From Nyssa sinensis (Eukaryota; Streptophyta; Magnoliopsida; Cornales; Nyssaceae): a stretch of DNA of 64,000 nucleotides. Below, in pieces: positions 1 through 10,784 of the stretch (within the stretch, counting starts at the first letter, position 1; the number at the start of each line of letters is the position of its first letter). The notes beneath the pieces were generated by a model. The model saw nothing but the letters and a program-made list of their open reading frames with translations, had not been told where the DNA came from and made no database searches. The translations under genes were made by a program, and so were the position numbers. The DNA lies in NCBI GenBank assembly GCA_008638375.1, contig CM018038.1:31820383-31884382 (forward strand), given 5' to 3'.

Positions 1-150
1 ATTTTTATAGGATTATTGAATTCTTGAAATTGCTTTGATATGCAAATCTGAAAAATGTGATTAGATGTCTTCTATGTGTGATCTTCTTTCGTCTCTTTTG
101 TCATTTTTGCATGTAAATTGCCAGGGACTAGCAATGAGCAAGTTGGGGGG
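1..150 (+). mobile_element. 3' end of Ty3/gypsy element with polypurine tract
   Basis: Non-coding end of an LTR retrotransposon reading rightwards. The purine run AGTTGGGGGG at 141-150 sits directly before a TG dinucleotide that starts the putative LTR, as a polypurine tract should. The phrase GCCAGGGACTAGCAA followed by a G-rich tract is a pattern I associate with Athila/Tat-type elements; that assignment is from memory of the family and not proven here. The coding part of the element lies outside the window to the left. Confidence 0.5.
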
Positions 151-1720
151 TGTTATGAGTGCGCAAAAGTGCACTCTAAAGACCTTATTATTAGATTAAA
201 ATGTAAAAATATGGATAAAAATGTTGGGATATAATTAATATTATTTAATTTAATTTCTATTCACAGTGAGATATATTTGAGCGTTATTTTATAATATTTT
301 AAATCTCAAATACTGCATTAATTATTGGTCCTGCTTTGAAGGTTGCAGCTGAAGAAAAAGAAAAGAAAAAGTAACCAAGCAGTGAGGCTAATTTGTGGCT
401 GATCAGGAAATCAAATGAAAAAAAGAAGAAAGTCAAAAAGTTGTGGCTCAATTGAGAATGGCTGGAGAGAGAGCAATCCAAAAGAGAAAAAAAAAAAAAA
501 GTCAAATGAGGCTTGGTAGGCTTGAGGTCCTGCGGCGCTACTATGCAGAAAGGAAAAAAAGCCATAGGGCCGTGCGGCTTGGGTCTTGGGCAGCAGTTGC
601 TGAAGTGTAGGGGCCCATACGTAGAATTAAGGAGCAGTTGGGCTTGGGCGCTAGGCTGATTCAGGGCGATGCGGTGCGGCGTTGGAGGGTTTTGAAAGGA
701 AAAAAAAACTGAATGAAATAATTAAGCAGTGTGGGGCCCGCGAGGAGGATTTTAAAAGAATAAGCCCAGGCGCTAAATCAACAAGAGGCTTGGGTGTGCG
801 GCACGTTGGGCTTGGAATGGGCTTTGAGGCACTGTGTGCGTACTGCTAGAAGAGGGTTTAATTGTGCTGAAATGCAAAACGGGCCCAAGCGCTGACGCAA
901 AATAAAGGGCGCTAGCCCTAGCGTGTGGTGTGAAGTTTTTTAAAAGAAAACAGGAAAGAAAGACAGAGAAGCTTGTGCCGCTGCGCGGAGGACAATTCAT
1001 GGCGCGATTCTTTTACATGAGATTTACGTTGTCCGTTATGTGTATGGGTAACTAAGTTTTCAAGTAGGGTTAAGGATGAGCTTGCACCATAGATGGTATT
1101 TTTAATTCATGTGTTTGGTTTTATTTATTAAAACTCTTTGTTTTATTATTCTCAATTTATTGTTGCCGAATAATTACAGAGTTTATTCCGTTGTAGATTC
1201 AGTCAGTCTTTTTCTATTAAATGGATTAATTCTTTGATTATTTTTGGATCAATTAATTTTTTATATTGATTTAATTCTTTGCTGCAATATTGCTTCCTAG
1301 GTATATTGTCGTCGTTGGGTTCTTTCAATGTGGAATAACAATTTGTGGGATTTAAAAGTGTTGAATGATTTTTCAAAGGTTACATTTGATTTAATTTTGA
1401 TTCAGAATTCTATATTTTCCTATTGAAATTTTTGGAATTAAATTCTCAATTAAGTTATCAGTGAATTAAAAATAATTAAAATATCAGATATGTTCAAGGG
1501 ATTCCCGATGCTCTACTGTTCAGTTAATTTGAGTATTTTCTTCTGTTAATTACTTGGTTTAATTTTAATTTACTTTTTAAATCACTTTTTATATTTTTAT
1601 CTTCTCGTGAATCGTTTAATATTTTCTTTAGTTTTAGAAATTCTTTCTATTATTCTTTTAATTTTGTCTCCCTGTGGAATCGACACCCCAAAGCTACACT
1701 ACAACTACCGCGTTATTCTT
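151..1720 (+). mobile_element. Putative long LTR (Athila/Tat-like)
   Basis: Starts TGTTATGAGTGC right after the polypurine tract and has no convincing coding region. Near its right side (about 1665-1700) it has CTCCCTGTGGAATCGAC, a phrase common near the 3' end of long LTRs of Athila-like elements. The right boundary is uncertain; it is placed where the 60-bp tandem array begins. The other LTR is outside the window, so terminal identity and target duplication cannot be checked. The purine-rich stretch at 350-990 gives spurious minus-strand ORFs. Confidence 0.45.
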
Positions 1721-1726
1721 TGGGAA

Positions 1727-2280
1727 CAGACCTATAACTCTAACAGCCTATGCAAGAGTTATAGGTCTGGTCCATCTCAATGTTCAGACCCCTAAAAAAT
1801 CTTGTAGCATGTGCAAGAGTTATAGGTCTGGTCCATCTTAATGTTCTGATCCCCTAAAAAACCTTGCAGCATGTGCAAGAGTTATAGGTCTGGTCCATCT
1901 CAATGTTCAGACCCCTAAAAACCTTGCAACCTGTGCAAGAGTTATAGGTCTGGTCCATCTCAATGTTCAGACCCTTAAAAACCTTGCAGCCTATGCAAGA
2001 GTTATAGGTCTGGGCCATATTAATGTTCAGACCCCTAAAAACCTTGCAGCCTATGCAAAAGTTATAGGTCCGACCCATTTCAATGAACAGACCCCTGAAA
2101 ACCTTGCAGCTTGTGCAAGAGTTATAGGTCTGGTCCATCTTAATGTTCAAATCCCTAAAAACCTTGCAGCCTGTGCAAGAGTTATAGGTCTAGTCCATCT
2201 CGATGAACAGACCCCTAAAAACCTTGCAGCTTGTGTAGGAGTTATAGGTCTAATCCATCTCCATGCACGAATGTCTACAA
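1727..2280 (+). repeat. 60-bp tandem array, about nine copies
   Basis: Consecutive units of 60-61 bp, each with the core AGAGTTATAGGTCTGGTCCA followed by TCTCAATGTTCAGACCCCTA and a run of A. Copies differ by a few bases. The same core, in longer and more diverged units, fills 63230-64000 just after the pol gene of a Tat-lineage element. The array is therefore best read as the 3' untranslated region of a related plus-oriented Tat element whose coding part is missing here. Tandem repeats in the 3' untranslated region are a known trait of plant Tat elements. Confidence 0.85.
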
Positions 2281-2870
2281 CTCTTCAACTTGCTCGGTTA
2301 TTTCTAGTGTTGAGGATATAAGACTTGTTCAATTACTCTACTATACAATTACAAGTTTTTTTGTTCAATCATTATCAGTTCTGGTTCAATTATCATTACA
2401 AGTCTTCATGTTCAGTTATTATCAGTCCTGGTGACTAGAAGTTCTGATTATGAGAGATTTTTTCAATTACCGTTATTGATTAATTGTAAGTTTCTTTACT
2501 CGGAAGACATCATTTAGCTCATGCTCATTTGAAAGATTGAAGGGGAGATTTGAAGTATATTCAATTCTTGAACGTTTTTGCTTAATGAAATTAAGGTTTG
2601 AAGGGCTAGGAGCCCAAGCTTATACTATAGAACTGGTGATGGATTGGAATAGTGCTCAAGTCTACTTGGAAAATTATTAATGTTCGCAACAGTTTTCAAA
2701 ATCTACAAGTATAGCTACTCTGAAGAAACAATTCACAAAGTGCTCCAAAGTATGAAAAGGCACACGAGTTCAGAAAAAAGTCAATTTTCATTGATATATA
2801 ACAAAAGTACATCAGTTCATAAAAAAAAAAAAAAAAAAGTGGTACACACAAAAATTCTAAGCTACTACTT
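2281..2870. other. Non-coding remnant of Tat 3' region
   Basis: No credible gene. It begins with CT/TTCA-rich imperfect repeats (about 2300-2440) that grade out of the 60-bp array and ends with a poly-A run at 2821-2838. The position between the array and the antisense ORF suggests it belongs to the same Tat 3' region. Confidence 0.4.
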
Positions 2871-2916
2871 CAGGGTCGGCTGGGGTAGGCACTTCTGCTG
2901 GGGGAAGCTTGGAAGG

Positions 2917-3510
2917 GGCTTATTCATCACCCTCGTTCTGAGCCCTGGCCTTAACTGAAGGGACCTCAATATCATTGATCCCAATCAGATCGAAGTCGGG
3001 GTACTTCGCGAGGAGCTTGGCTCTGAAGGTGTTATAGCCATGCTTCATAAGCTCCTCACCGATCTCCTCGACCTCAACCTTTATCTATGTTTCAGTCTGA
3101 GCCTTGGCAGATTCGACGGCAGTCCTTGATCTTCTAGGGTGGAGGCAGCTTGGAAGTCATCGAACTTCTTCTGAAGCTCCTCCAACTTCTGAGCAAGAGA
3201 ATCCCTCTCAAACTCCATGATTGAAAGAGAGTTCGTTGCCTCCTTCAGCTTCTCCTCTACAGTAGAAGCATTGGATTGGGCCATCCCCAACTGAAGCTTG
3301 GCCTTATCCAACTCATCCTGAAGGTCGTTGATCACTTCCAGGTCCACTACTGAATCCATGAGGGCAGCAAGGCCATACATGGTTTGCAAAACACAAAACA
3401 AACAAGTCAGGACAATTAAGGTAACAAAACGCAAAAAGAAGAGAATGAAGAAAGTGCGGGAGTTACCTCCAGTTGGAGAGCCATCAGCTCTGTGATGGTT
3501 TTCTCCGCCT
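2917..3510 (-). pseudogene. End of Tat antisense ORF (transposase_28-like)
   Basis: C-terminal part of a protein read on the minus strand. A short exon-like piece (3510-3466, KAEKTITELMALQLE) ends at a GT; after an intron-like gap it resumes near 3385 with a strongly heptad-patterned coiled coil (VINDLQDELDKAKLQLG, then LKEATNSLSIMEFERDSLAQ). It closes with HGYNTFRAKLLAKYPDFDL and VKARAQNEGDE before a stop at about 2917. A one-base shift near 3115 separates the coiled coil from the tail. This tail is typical of the antisense extra ORFs of Tat elements annotated as 'putative gypsy type transposon' (transposase_28). The N-terminal domain is missing: at about 3515 the sequence jumps into a gag gene. 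The likely acceptor reads CAAACC instead of an AG. Confidence 0.6.
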
Positions 3511-3515
3511 TCTAC

Positions 3516-4339
3516 CCCTTGCTTGTGATAAACCTGCTTAAGAGCTTACTACTCAGATCTGTGAAGCTTGAAATTAAGTTTGGAGGTAAATAGTGGAACC
3601 ACTCCAACACTGTTCCCTTAAGGCTCTTAACAAACGATCTGCATATTAATGCATCTGTACTTCTTTGAAGAGTCATGGTATGCTGGATATAAGAGAGATG
3701 GTCCATAAGGTTGGTGCCACCATCTTAAAGTTTGATTTTTGGAAGGACGTACTTCCTTAGAGATACCTCTGCCATTATGGTAGGAGTGAAGAGAGTCCCT
3801 CGCATACCGAACAGATTGTAGACTTGTTCGGCTGCATGCTGGGCAACTCCAAACCTAATAGGATTTCCTGACTTTGTCTCTTCATCTCAGCTCTGACGTG
3901 AGTGATGGTGACTTCTGGATTGTTAGGGCATCACCCCAGCATTTAATTATTCTAGGTTCTTTGGTGGGTTTACTTGCTAAGGCGGTTGCCCTTGTCTTCG
4001 GGGCACATCGTCATTTTTTCCTTTTAGAGGTTGTTGATTCTGAACTGGGTGAGGCAGCTGTCGGTCCTAAACTAGCTACAGTGCTTGCATGTTCTAAACT
4101 AGTTGTGACGACTATTGGTTTTGAATGGGCTGCGAGGGCTGTTGAATCTGTGCGATTAAAGTTTGCTGACTCTAAACTAAATTTACCACAGTTTGGCTTA
4201 GTGTCTCAATCTGTTGTGGCATGGTGTTTATCCTCCGATCAGCTATGTTTGGATGAGGTTGATGTACACCGGTGCGCCTTTGTGCAGGAGTCTATGCTCA
4301 GACCTGAGCAGGCTACCTTGGTCGCAAGTTTCGAGCCAT
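3516..4339 (-). pseudogene. Tat-lineage gag, broken
   Basis: The ATG at 4339 begins MARNLRPR, matching the starts at 58441 and 49447 (MAPNLRPR), and is closely followed by a stop. The core (about 3850-3516) carries GTLFTPTIMAE, KYVLPK, MDHLSYIQHTMTLQ and SLKGTVLEWFHYLPPN, which aligns by eye with the gag at 48.9-48.0 kb (SLKGTALKWFHHFPPN). It is a capsid-type gag with stops and shifts and ends abruptly near FITSKG at about 3516, where the antisense-ORF sequence begins. Confidence 0.75.
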
Positions 4340-4382
4340 TTGGTTACCTGAAAGATTTTATTAAAGAAGAGAACTTTGTTGA

Positions 4383-4401
4383 GTTCCCACATATGGCGCC
4401 A
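4383..4401 (-). promoter_or_regulatory. Primer binding site of minus Tat element
   Basis: On the minus strand TGGCGCCATATGTGGGAAC lies three bases after the LTR end CATCATCA. The same layout occurs at 58352 (TGGCGCCGTCCGTGGGAAC) and 49800 (TGGCACCGTCTGTGGGAAC). It marks where minus-strand DNA synthesis is primed by a host tRNA; the tRNA is not determined here. Confidence 0.7.
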
Positions 4402-4404
4402 AAC

Positions 4405-4960
4405 TGATGATGTCATTTTCTATCTTCGATAGTCGATGCCCAAAATCATTTCTCCGAAATATTTGCAAATAAGGGATTAAAAGATCACTAGTGGAGGTCT
4501 AGTGAAGAATCCTCCGACGATCAAGTTAGTAGCTTAAACACGGAACTACTAAGACTAAGTGTAAAGTTTAGAGAAAAGCGTATCTCTTCTGGTTGAGGTC
4601 TTACTCTTTTTATAGATGATGAATATCTTGTTATTAAGATCTTCTAAGAAAATAGAGATTTGATTCGATTCTTTTGACTTGGTCAATTACTACATATTTC
4701 TAAATAACCTATTCTTTGCTTGTATTCCTTAGTACTGAGTCATGAGGTCTGGAAGTCATCCTTTTAAATTTGACTCAGTACTAGAGTGAGAAGATCTGGA
4801 TGGTATCCTTTTCGAATTTGACATAGCACTAAGTAATAAAGTCTGGACGGTATCTTTTTGAAATTCGACTCAGCACTGAGCAGTGAGGTCTGGGACAATA
4901 TCCTTTAGATTTCACCGCCAGTGTCACTCTCCTTTTGTAAACCAAGTTTGGGTACATCTG
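4405..4960 (-). mobile_element. 5' LTR of minus Tat element (left part uncertain)
   Basis: The LTR ends (minus strand) in CATCATCA just before the primer site. A TATA-like CTATAAAAAGAG lies near 4605 on the minus strand. The sequence differs from the LTRs at 50.4 and 57.8 kb, so this is another subfamily. The upstream boundary is not clear; 4960 is a guess. Confidence 0.45.
4731..4910. repeat. Four copies of a ~47-bp tandem repeat
   Basis: Units begin AGTACTGAG, AGTACTAGA, AGCACTAAG and AGCACTGAG, each followed by a GTCTGG(A) and a TATCCTTTT-like stretch. The spacing is 46-48 bp. It lies in the upstream part of the putative LTR. Confidence 0.7.
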
Positions 4961-5455
4961 TAATAAATAATGAAAGATTAACTGGCAGAGACAGGTTGGA
5001 ATTGTTGCAAGTTTACTTTACTTGATTAAGTAATGTAGTTTAGAAGTGTGGTGAAACATATGATTTGTTGTACATCTGAACCTCAACAATTTAATAGCAG
5101 GTGATGATTGGGCTTTGCTCCCTAGATTTAAACGGTTTCATTCACAAATTATGGGCGCCATTGAAAAACAATTTAAGGGTTTTAATTTACTAAGTTAATC
5201 ACAAGCTGCAGTGTGTGTATATATATACTGGTAATTAAGTAAGAATCTCCTTCAACTCAAAAGGAGTACAAAACAAAAGGGGGGCATACCCACTGAAACA
5301 AGCCCCAACAGAACACAAGAATAACCTAACCCAAAACAACCAGCAACTTTGAATCATCTTCCATGGTATTGATTTTACTTGCTATTCCATGGAAAAGACA
5401 GAGCCAACTATCACATCTTCTATGGGTTGTTTTTACCAGCAGAAGTATCATCATC
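4961..5455. other. Intergenic, no gene seen
   Basis: No coding region or clear repeat boundary recognised. It includes a short TATATATATA run near 5217. Confidence 0.4.
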
Positions 5456-5667
5456 CGGTGGCGGACCTAATGCATATAGTTAGGAGGTTGAAAATAAAAA
5501 ATTAAAATTTAATGGAACTTCATGTAAAATTAGGAAAAATTATGAAAATTTTTGAAAGAGCAATTTTTAATTTTTTAAAAAATTTATATAAAAATAAGAA
5601 TAAAATAATTTTCAAAATGTTAGGGGATCATAGCCCCGCTTAACTTACCTGTAGATCCACCTACTGA
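5456..5667. mobile_element. MITE-like element with GGCGGACCTA ends
   Basis: About 210 bp, AT-rich inside. The left end reads GGTGGCGGACCTAATG and the right end TAGATCCACCTACTG, which is roughly its inverted complement. This end pattern resembles a widespread plant repeat with GTGGCGGATCTA ends. No target duplication was confirmed. Confidence 0.35.
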
Positions 5668-6225
5668 TAATATCATCGATGTCATTATAGTAGTATATGT
5701 AATTGTTAGTATTTTTTTTGCATCTCTATTAGCATTACTCAACATTAATTGAAGTTAAATACACAAAAAAATTAAAAATTAAAAGAAAAAAAAGTGAACA
5801 AATGAGGATTTTTTTGGGTGATTTTCTCCTAACCTCTGGAACAGGCACGTATCATTTACAATAGATTAGACAACCCATTTCTGAATTAGTAACTTTTGAA
5901 GGCGCACAATATATTGAGAAAATATTTATTTAAAATAAATAAATACATTTTACAATGGTATGTTACAAGAGTACAGGGGAAATCAAGTATAATCTTAGTA
6001 AAACCCAAGGGCAGTACTATTGGAAAATTACTTTTAATATAATCAATTTATTAGAACATCATATTTTCATTTGTTTATATTAACATTAACACATTTTGTG
6101 AACTATTTAACGTCACTCAGATGCAATGTGACTGCCAAATGATAGGCATTTTTAGCCTGAAAACCTCCATTCAAAAACTTAATTTGACACATCACATTTG
6201 AATTGTCTAGAAGGTTGACACTATA
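5668..6225. other. Intergenic AT-rich, no gene seen
   Basis: AT-rich, with stop codons in all frames and no recognisable motif. Confidence 0.4.
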
Positions 6226-6236
6226 GATAGATATAG

Positions 6237-6269
<33 letters not shown>

Positions 6270-6290
6270 CGCGCGCGCGCGCGCGCGCGA
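6226..6290. repeat. Compound TA-TG-CG microsatellite
   Basis: ATAGATA units pass into (TA)n to 6251, then (TG)n to about 6269, then (CG)n to about 6288. The whole tract alternates purine and pyrimidine. The minus-strand ORF across it is low-complexity translation of the repeat. Confidence 0.9.
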
Positions 6291-6299
6291 GTGTATACA

Positions 6300-7260
6300 T
6301 TTTTTTAGGAAGCAAAAGGCCAAGTGAGGTAGGTGTGAGTAACGTGGGCACCTGCTTGGCTTTCTGGAAGAAAGGCCAATATCCTTCTCTTTCTTCTTTC
6401 ACTATCTCTATATGTAAAGTAAATATTATATGTTTCACTGTTTCAATATATATATTTATATAGTACTAGTGGAGGAAGGACCAAAGTAGTACACCAGGAA
6501 TTGATGTGAAGAGACAGATGTGGTTGCTATTCCGAAGGTCACCCAGCTACCAACCACCACCCACCACCTCCTTTTTCTATCTCAAAGCGTGTCTCTTGCC
6601 AGCATGTAGACCTTTTGCCTTTTCGGCTGAGTTTTACTTTTCTATACAAAAAGAGAAAAAAAAAGTCTACTATTTTAATTTTTATAAAAAATTTAAAATA
6701 AAAATAAAAATTGAATGTGATTATAGTTTTACTTGAAACATATCCGTCAAAGATTAAAATTTATAAACTTCACATTAAATAAAAAACATTGACAACCCAA
6801 ATCATTTAGATTCCTGCAACGGAAAATGAGATAAAATGTCATGACTAAGGGGTCTACAATTTTCAGTGGTATGAGCCAAAATATGGACACGTGAATATAA
6901 AAAAAAAAGTCATTTAAAATGGTTTCATACAGAAAAATAAATGCAACCACCATTTAGGTATGAATGCGAGTGTAACAACAATAGGTATTGGTATAGGTAT
7001 AGGTATAGGTAGATGAGTCTCCAATAAAATGATGATTTTATTGACAGAGACCTTATAGTTGACATGACTAGATGACTTCATTTAGATCACTATATCTTTT
7101 CAATTGAATAATTAATTCATCAACATCACATCTTATCTTTCTTCCTGTTTTTTTAAAAAAAAAGAGGAAGAAAATTTGCGGAAGTCTTGTGTATATGTAT
7201 TCCAAGTACATTTATGTTTGTCCATAATTGTCGTGTGCATGTGGGACCAAAGAGATGACA
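6300..7260. other. Intergenic, no gene seen
   Basis: No supported gene. It contains a short GGTATA hexamer repeat at 6984-7012. ORFs of 60-76 codons here are low-complexity. Confidence 0.4.
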
Positions 7261-7265
7261 TTTTA

Positions 7266-7764
7266 GGTAAACTACATTAATTCTTGATAATTATATTAAA
7301 TTTTTAAAAAAAAATTTAAAATTATACTATTTTTTTTATTTTACATAATATATATATATATATATTTTTTCAAATAAATCTTTTTTCTTCAAAATAATAA
7401 AATTGTTATTTTTATTTATTTATTTTTATATATTTTTTTAATTTAACTAATTTTTAAATTTTTCTAAAGATTTTATTATTATTTTATATAAAAATAAATT
7501 TAAGATAAATAACTTATATTCATTTTATATAAAAATAAATTTAAGATTTTTATCAATATTTATTTAAAAAATAAAAAAAATTGTTAAAATTTAAAATTTT
7601 GAAAAAAAAAATAAGAAAAGTTGTAGTTTTGTCATTTTCAAAAAACAAATTGACTGAAAAGAGATATATTATTATGTACAATAGAAAAAATCAATGTAAC
7701 TTCAAAATATCAAAAAATATCAGTAGACTATCAATATAATTTATCCTTTATTTTTTCTTGGATG
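7266..7764. mobile_element. AT-rich MITE-like repeat, copy 1
   Basis: The left end is GGTAAACTACATTAAT and the right end TATCAATATAATTTATCC, which are imperfect inverted repeats. The central AT-rich part (ATATAAAAATAAATTTAAG, then TTTTTATCAATATTTATTT) recurs at about 13070-13255 in the same orientation. This looks like a dispersed non-autonomous element; the family is not identified. Confidence 0.45.
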
Positions 7765-8300
7765 GATTAGTAAGGGAAGTATTTAGAACACCAGACTAAG
7801 TTTTCTTTTCTGTGAAAGTCAAGTACTTTTAAATTTTAGCTATCAACAATCGACATTAAAAAAACTCAAATTTAAAATACTTAAATTTTATTTTTAATAT
7901 TTTTATCACTCGTCCATACTCGGATTACAAAAGATTGCCCTTTTGTTTGTTTTTCAATGTACCCAAAAAAAAAAAAAAAGGACTATATATATATATATAT
8001 ACTTGATTATATCCGTACACTTCCTCCAATAGTAAAAAGAATTATTTTTTTAAATATATATACATATATATATATATATACCTACTTTGATTATATCCGT
8101 ACACTTCCTCCAATACTGAAAAGAATTACTTTCTAAAAAATTATTTATCCACAATGTATCAAGGGGGCCAATTCTATTTTATAAAAATTTTAACCAATTC
8201 TTATTTTAAAATTTTTTAGTAAAATAATAAAGTAAAAATAAAATCTTTAAATTTTGGGGGCCATTCTTGTAGCCCTTGTGGGATCTGCTATTGGTGATAT
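7765..8300. repeat. AT-rich DNA with an ~82-bp direct duplication
   Basis: GATTATATCCGTACACTTCC at about 8005 is repeated at about 8087, each copy preceded by a TA microsatellite and followed by TCCAATA(C/G)TxAAAAGAATTA. The remainder has no recognisable feature. Confidence 0.6.
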
Positions 8301-8305
8301 GATAC

Positions 8306-8668
8306 CTTATGTTTGTTTAGATTTTTCAAACTAGTTTTGATTATTACAGAAATAATTATTATATAAATAATTAATATTTAAATGAGTTGATAAAAATTCA
8401 TGTTTTCTTATTACATATCAATAAAATAATCTACTTTAGATTTCAGATTTTTACCTATAATTTTATATTCCTATCTATAAGCATAAATTTATTTTAAGCA
8501 AAACTAACTTGAAACTTAATTATGATTTAATTAATTTTTTATAAGATTTGTTATAAAATAATTATTTTATTAGGTTAACCAAATTATCTTTTTTTTATTA
8601 AAAAGTAATTTAATTATTTTACTGATTAAATCAGGTAAGATCATCTAACCAAACATATACTTAATTTA
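8306..8668. mobile_element. Candidate non-autonomous DNA transposon
   Basis: About 360 bp between TTATGTTTGTTTAG on the left and CTAACCAAACATATA on the right, which are near-perfect inverted repeats. There is no coding capacity. Exact ends and target duplication are unclear. Confidence 0.4.
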
Positions 8669-9106
8669 TATACGATTCATTTAAGAAATTGAAATAATTA
8701 TCAGATCCAAAGAAAAAATATATTAGTCTTAATTATCAATGGACCTGTGACGCACAAACAACATATGTTCGATATATTATGGACATGATTCAATAAAAAT
8801 ATTGAATGATACCAATAGATAGAATAGAAAGAAATGACCCTAAGTTGTGTATATTTATAAATTCTTCAAACTTGTCTACTCATAATAAATTATTTAATTT
8901 CTGAAAAAGTCAACTCTTTTAATATGATTCATTTAAGTTTCAAAAAAATATTTTAAAATAAATACAAACTTTCGTATTATTAAAAAACTTAAAATCAATT
9001 AATTTCAACTCTAGTAAACCATTTCTGCTAGTATTCTTATTTTTCGTATTTAGACTCTACTATTTTTATTTATATATGTGTGTGTTCTTCCTTACTTATA
9101 TGATGT
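8669..9106. other. Intergenic AT-rich, no gene seen
   Basis: No motif or coding region recognised. Confidence 0.4.
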
Positions 9107-9114
9107 CAATTAAG

Positions 9115-9753
9115 TAGAGTGTCAATCGTGTCGTGTCAAAGTAAGAGTATTATATTATATGAATTGATCCGAACAAGATACGATTAATTAATCGTGTCAA
9201 TTTACTCAACCTAACACGATCTGTATATACACGAGTGATACAACACGACCCGTATAACCTATTTATTAAACAGGTCAGTATTAAAATACGAATAACACGA
9301 CATGAGGTAACACGATCCCATTTAAATTATATAACCTGTTTTCAGTAATAAAATTACTAGATAAAATTCAATTCATTCATTTTTAACACATTATAGTGAT
9401 AATAATAAATTTACCACACAACTTAATATCGTAGAATCATCTAAGATATCAAATTAATACAAATCACAACCACAACCAGAAGTCCATAACCATCATAGCA
9501 TTATCCTAGGTTTCGAATTAATAAATGGGTCAGACGGGATTAGGCAAGGTTTGTATTAACGGATTTGATATTTATAATTAAATAAATTATTTCGTGTTAA
9601 ACGGGTCAACTCGATTACAACCCAGACACGACACATTTACTAACTGTGTTGACCCGTATATGACCCAAACCCATACAAGTTCAACCTAAACCCGCTAACT
9701 ATTGTCGAGTTTAAAGTCATGTTATCGTATCGTGTCAAAAATTGACATCTGTA
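9115..9753. mobile_element. Non-autonomous hAT-type element, 639 bp
   Basis: The ends are TAGAGTGTCAAT and, in complement, TACAGATGTCAAT, resembling hAT-superfamily termini. It is flanked by an 8-bp duplication, CAATTAAG (9107-9114) and CAATTAGG (9754-9761), with one mismatch; 8 bp is the hAT target-site size. Inside are many copies of CGTGTC/GACACG and ACACGA, subterminal repeats often seen in such elements. There is no transposase, so it depended on a partner elsewhere. Confidence 0.8.
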
Positions 9754-9761
9754 CAATTAGG

Positions 9762-10784
9762 TTGATATGAGATAGTCGAAAGCAAAGTGAGGGAATTTAT
9801 GGAAAAAAAGGAAAATAAAAATAAATAAATAAAAGGTGGTATTTCCACGTGGCAGACCTTATTTATCCATCTACTGTTCAACAAATAGCGAAGCAGTGTA
9901 GACAATTAGGTGGTGCAATCGGTATCGACTAAACTACGCCGGTGCCTACAAGCCAACTTGTGGTTGTGCCATTAATTCTTGTGCATGAACATAGAACTTT
10001 TGAATTGTATTCTTAATTTTACTATTAATTTATGCATCCATTAGTTTCTATTCTAATTAGCCTGTATATATAAACTGGTTTAAAATGAACTTAGACCTCT
10101 AGTATAAAAAAAATATTCATACATCTTTAAAGGATAGTTTTTACATTTTCCTTTTGCATTTATATTTGTACAAATTCTCTTTAAAAAAATATATATTTTA
10201 GTTAACCTTTGAAAACCCTTTTTATGTAGTTGTGAATTGTTTCAAACACCTTATGTTTCCTCACTCACTCGAATCGCTTGGTGTCGGTCAGAATGTTATA
10301 TTTTTTAAAATTATATTTTAAATTTTTATCTTAAATAATGTGTCATTAATGTGACACTCATGTAATTAATGTCATTTTGTCACTTCAATATCATATTATT
10401 TAAAATAGAAATTAAAAATATAAATTTGTAAAGTATAACATTACTATGTCACGTGATTATTCTCTGGAAAAAAAAGTTAGAAATTCAAGTCCCAAAAGGG
10501 ACATGTGGGATATTGGATAATCTTTAGTAAAATTTACTTATATTATGTTTTTTGTATATAATAAAATCAAGAAAATATGATACAAAAAAAGATATATAGC
10601 AAACACTTAAACTCATATTTTTATTAATAAAATATTAAAAATAATAATTTCAACTATATCGTTGATCAAGAATTTCTAAATTTCCTATTTAAGATGCATG
10701 TTGAAATAAAAGAGAAAAGAAGAGAATGAGAAAATAATTTCTCTAAATTTATAAAACGTACAAGAACAATCGTATTTATAAGCT
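9762..10784. other. Intergenic, no gene seen
   Basis: AT-rich with a G-box-like CCACGTGGCA at about 9847, but no gene follows it in any convincing frame. Confidence 0.4.

Noticed and set aside
1854..2150. 98-codon minus ORF with repeated CKVFRGLNIEMDQTYNS units
   Set aside because: It is the translation of the 60-bp tandem array; the period is a multiple of three, so the frame stays open by chance.
1727..2280. CRISPR-like array
   Set aside because: Units are contiguous and similar over their whole length, without unique spacers, and this is a plant nuclear genome.
3874..4407. 177-codon plus ORF
   Set aside because: It lies antisense to the start of a Tat gag and ends in the primer binding site; the minus strand explains the sequence.
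6103..6463. ORFs on both strands across the TA/TG/CG tract
   Set aside because: Alternating Ala-Arg and Cys-Val runs are translations of the microsatellite.
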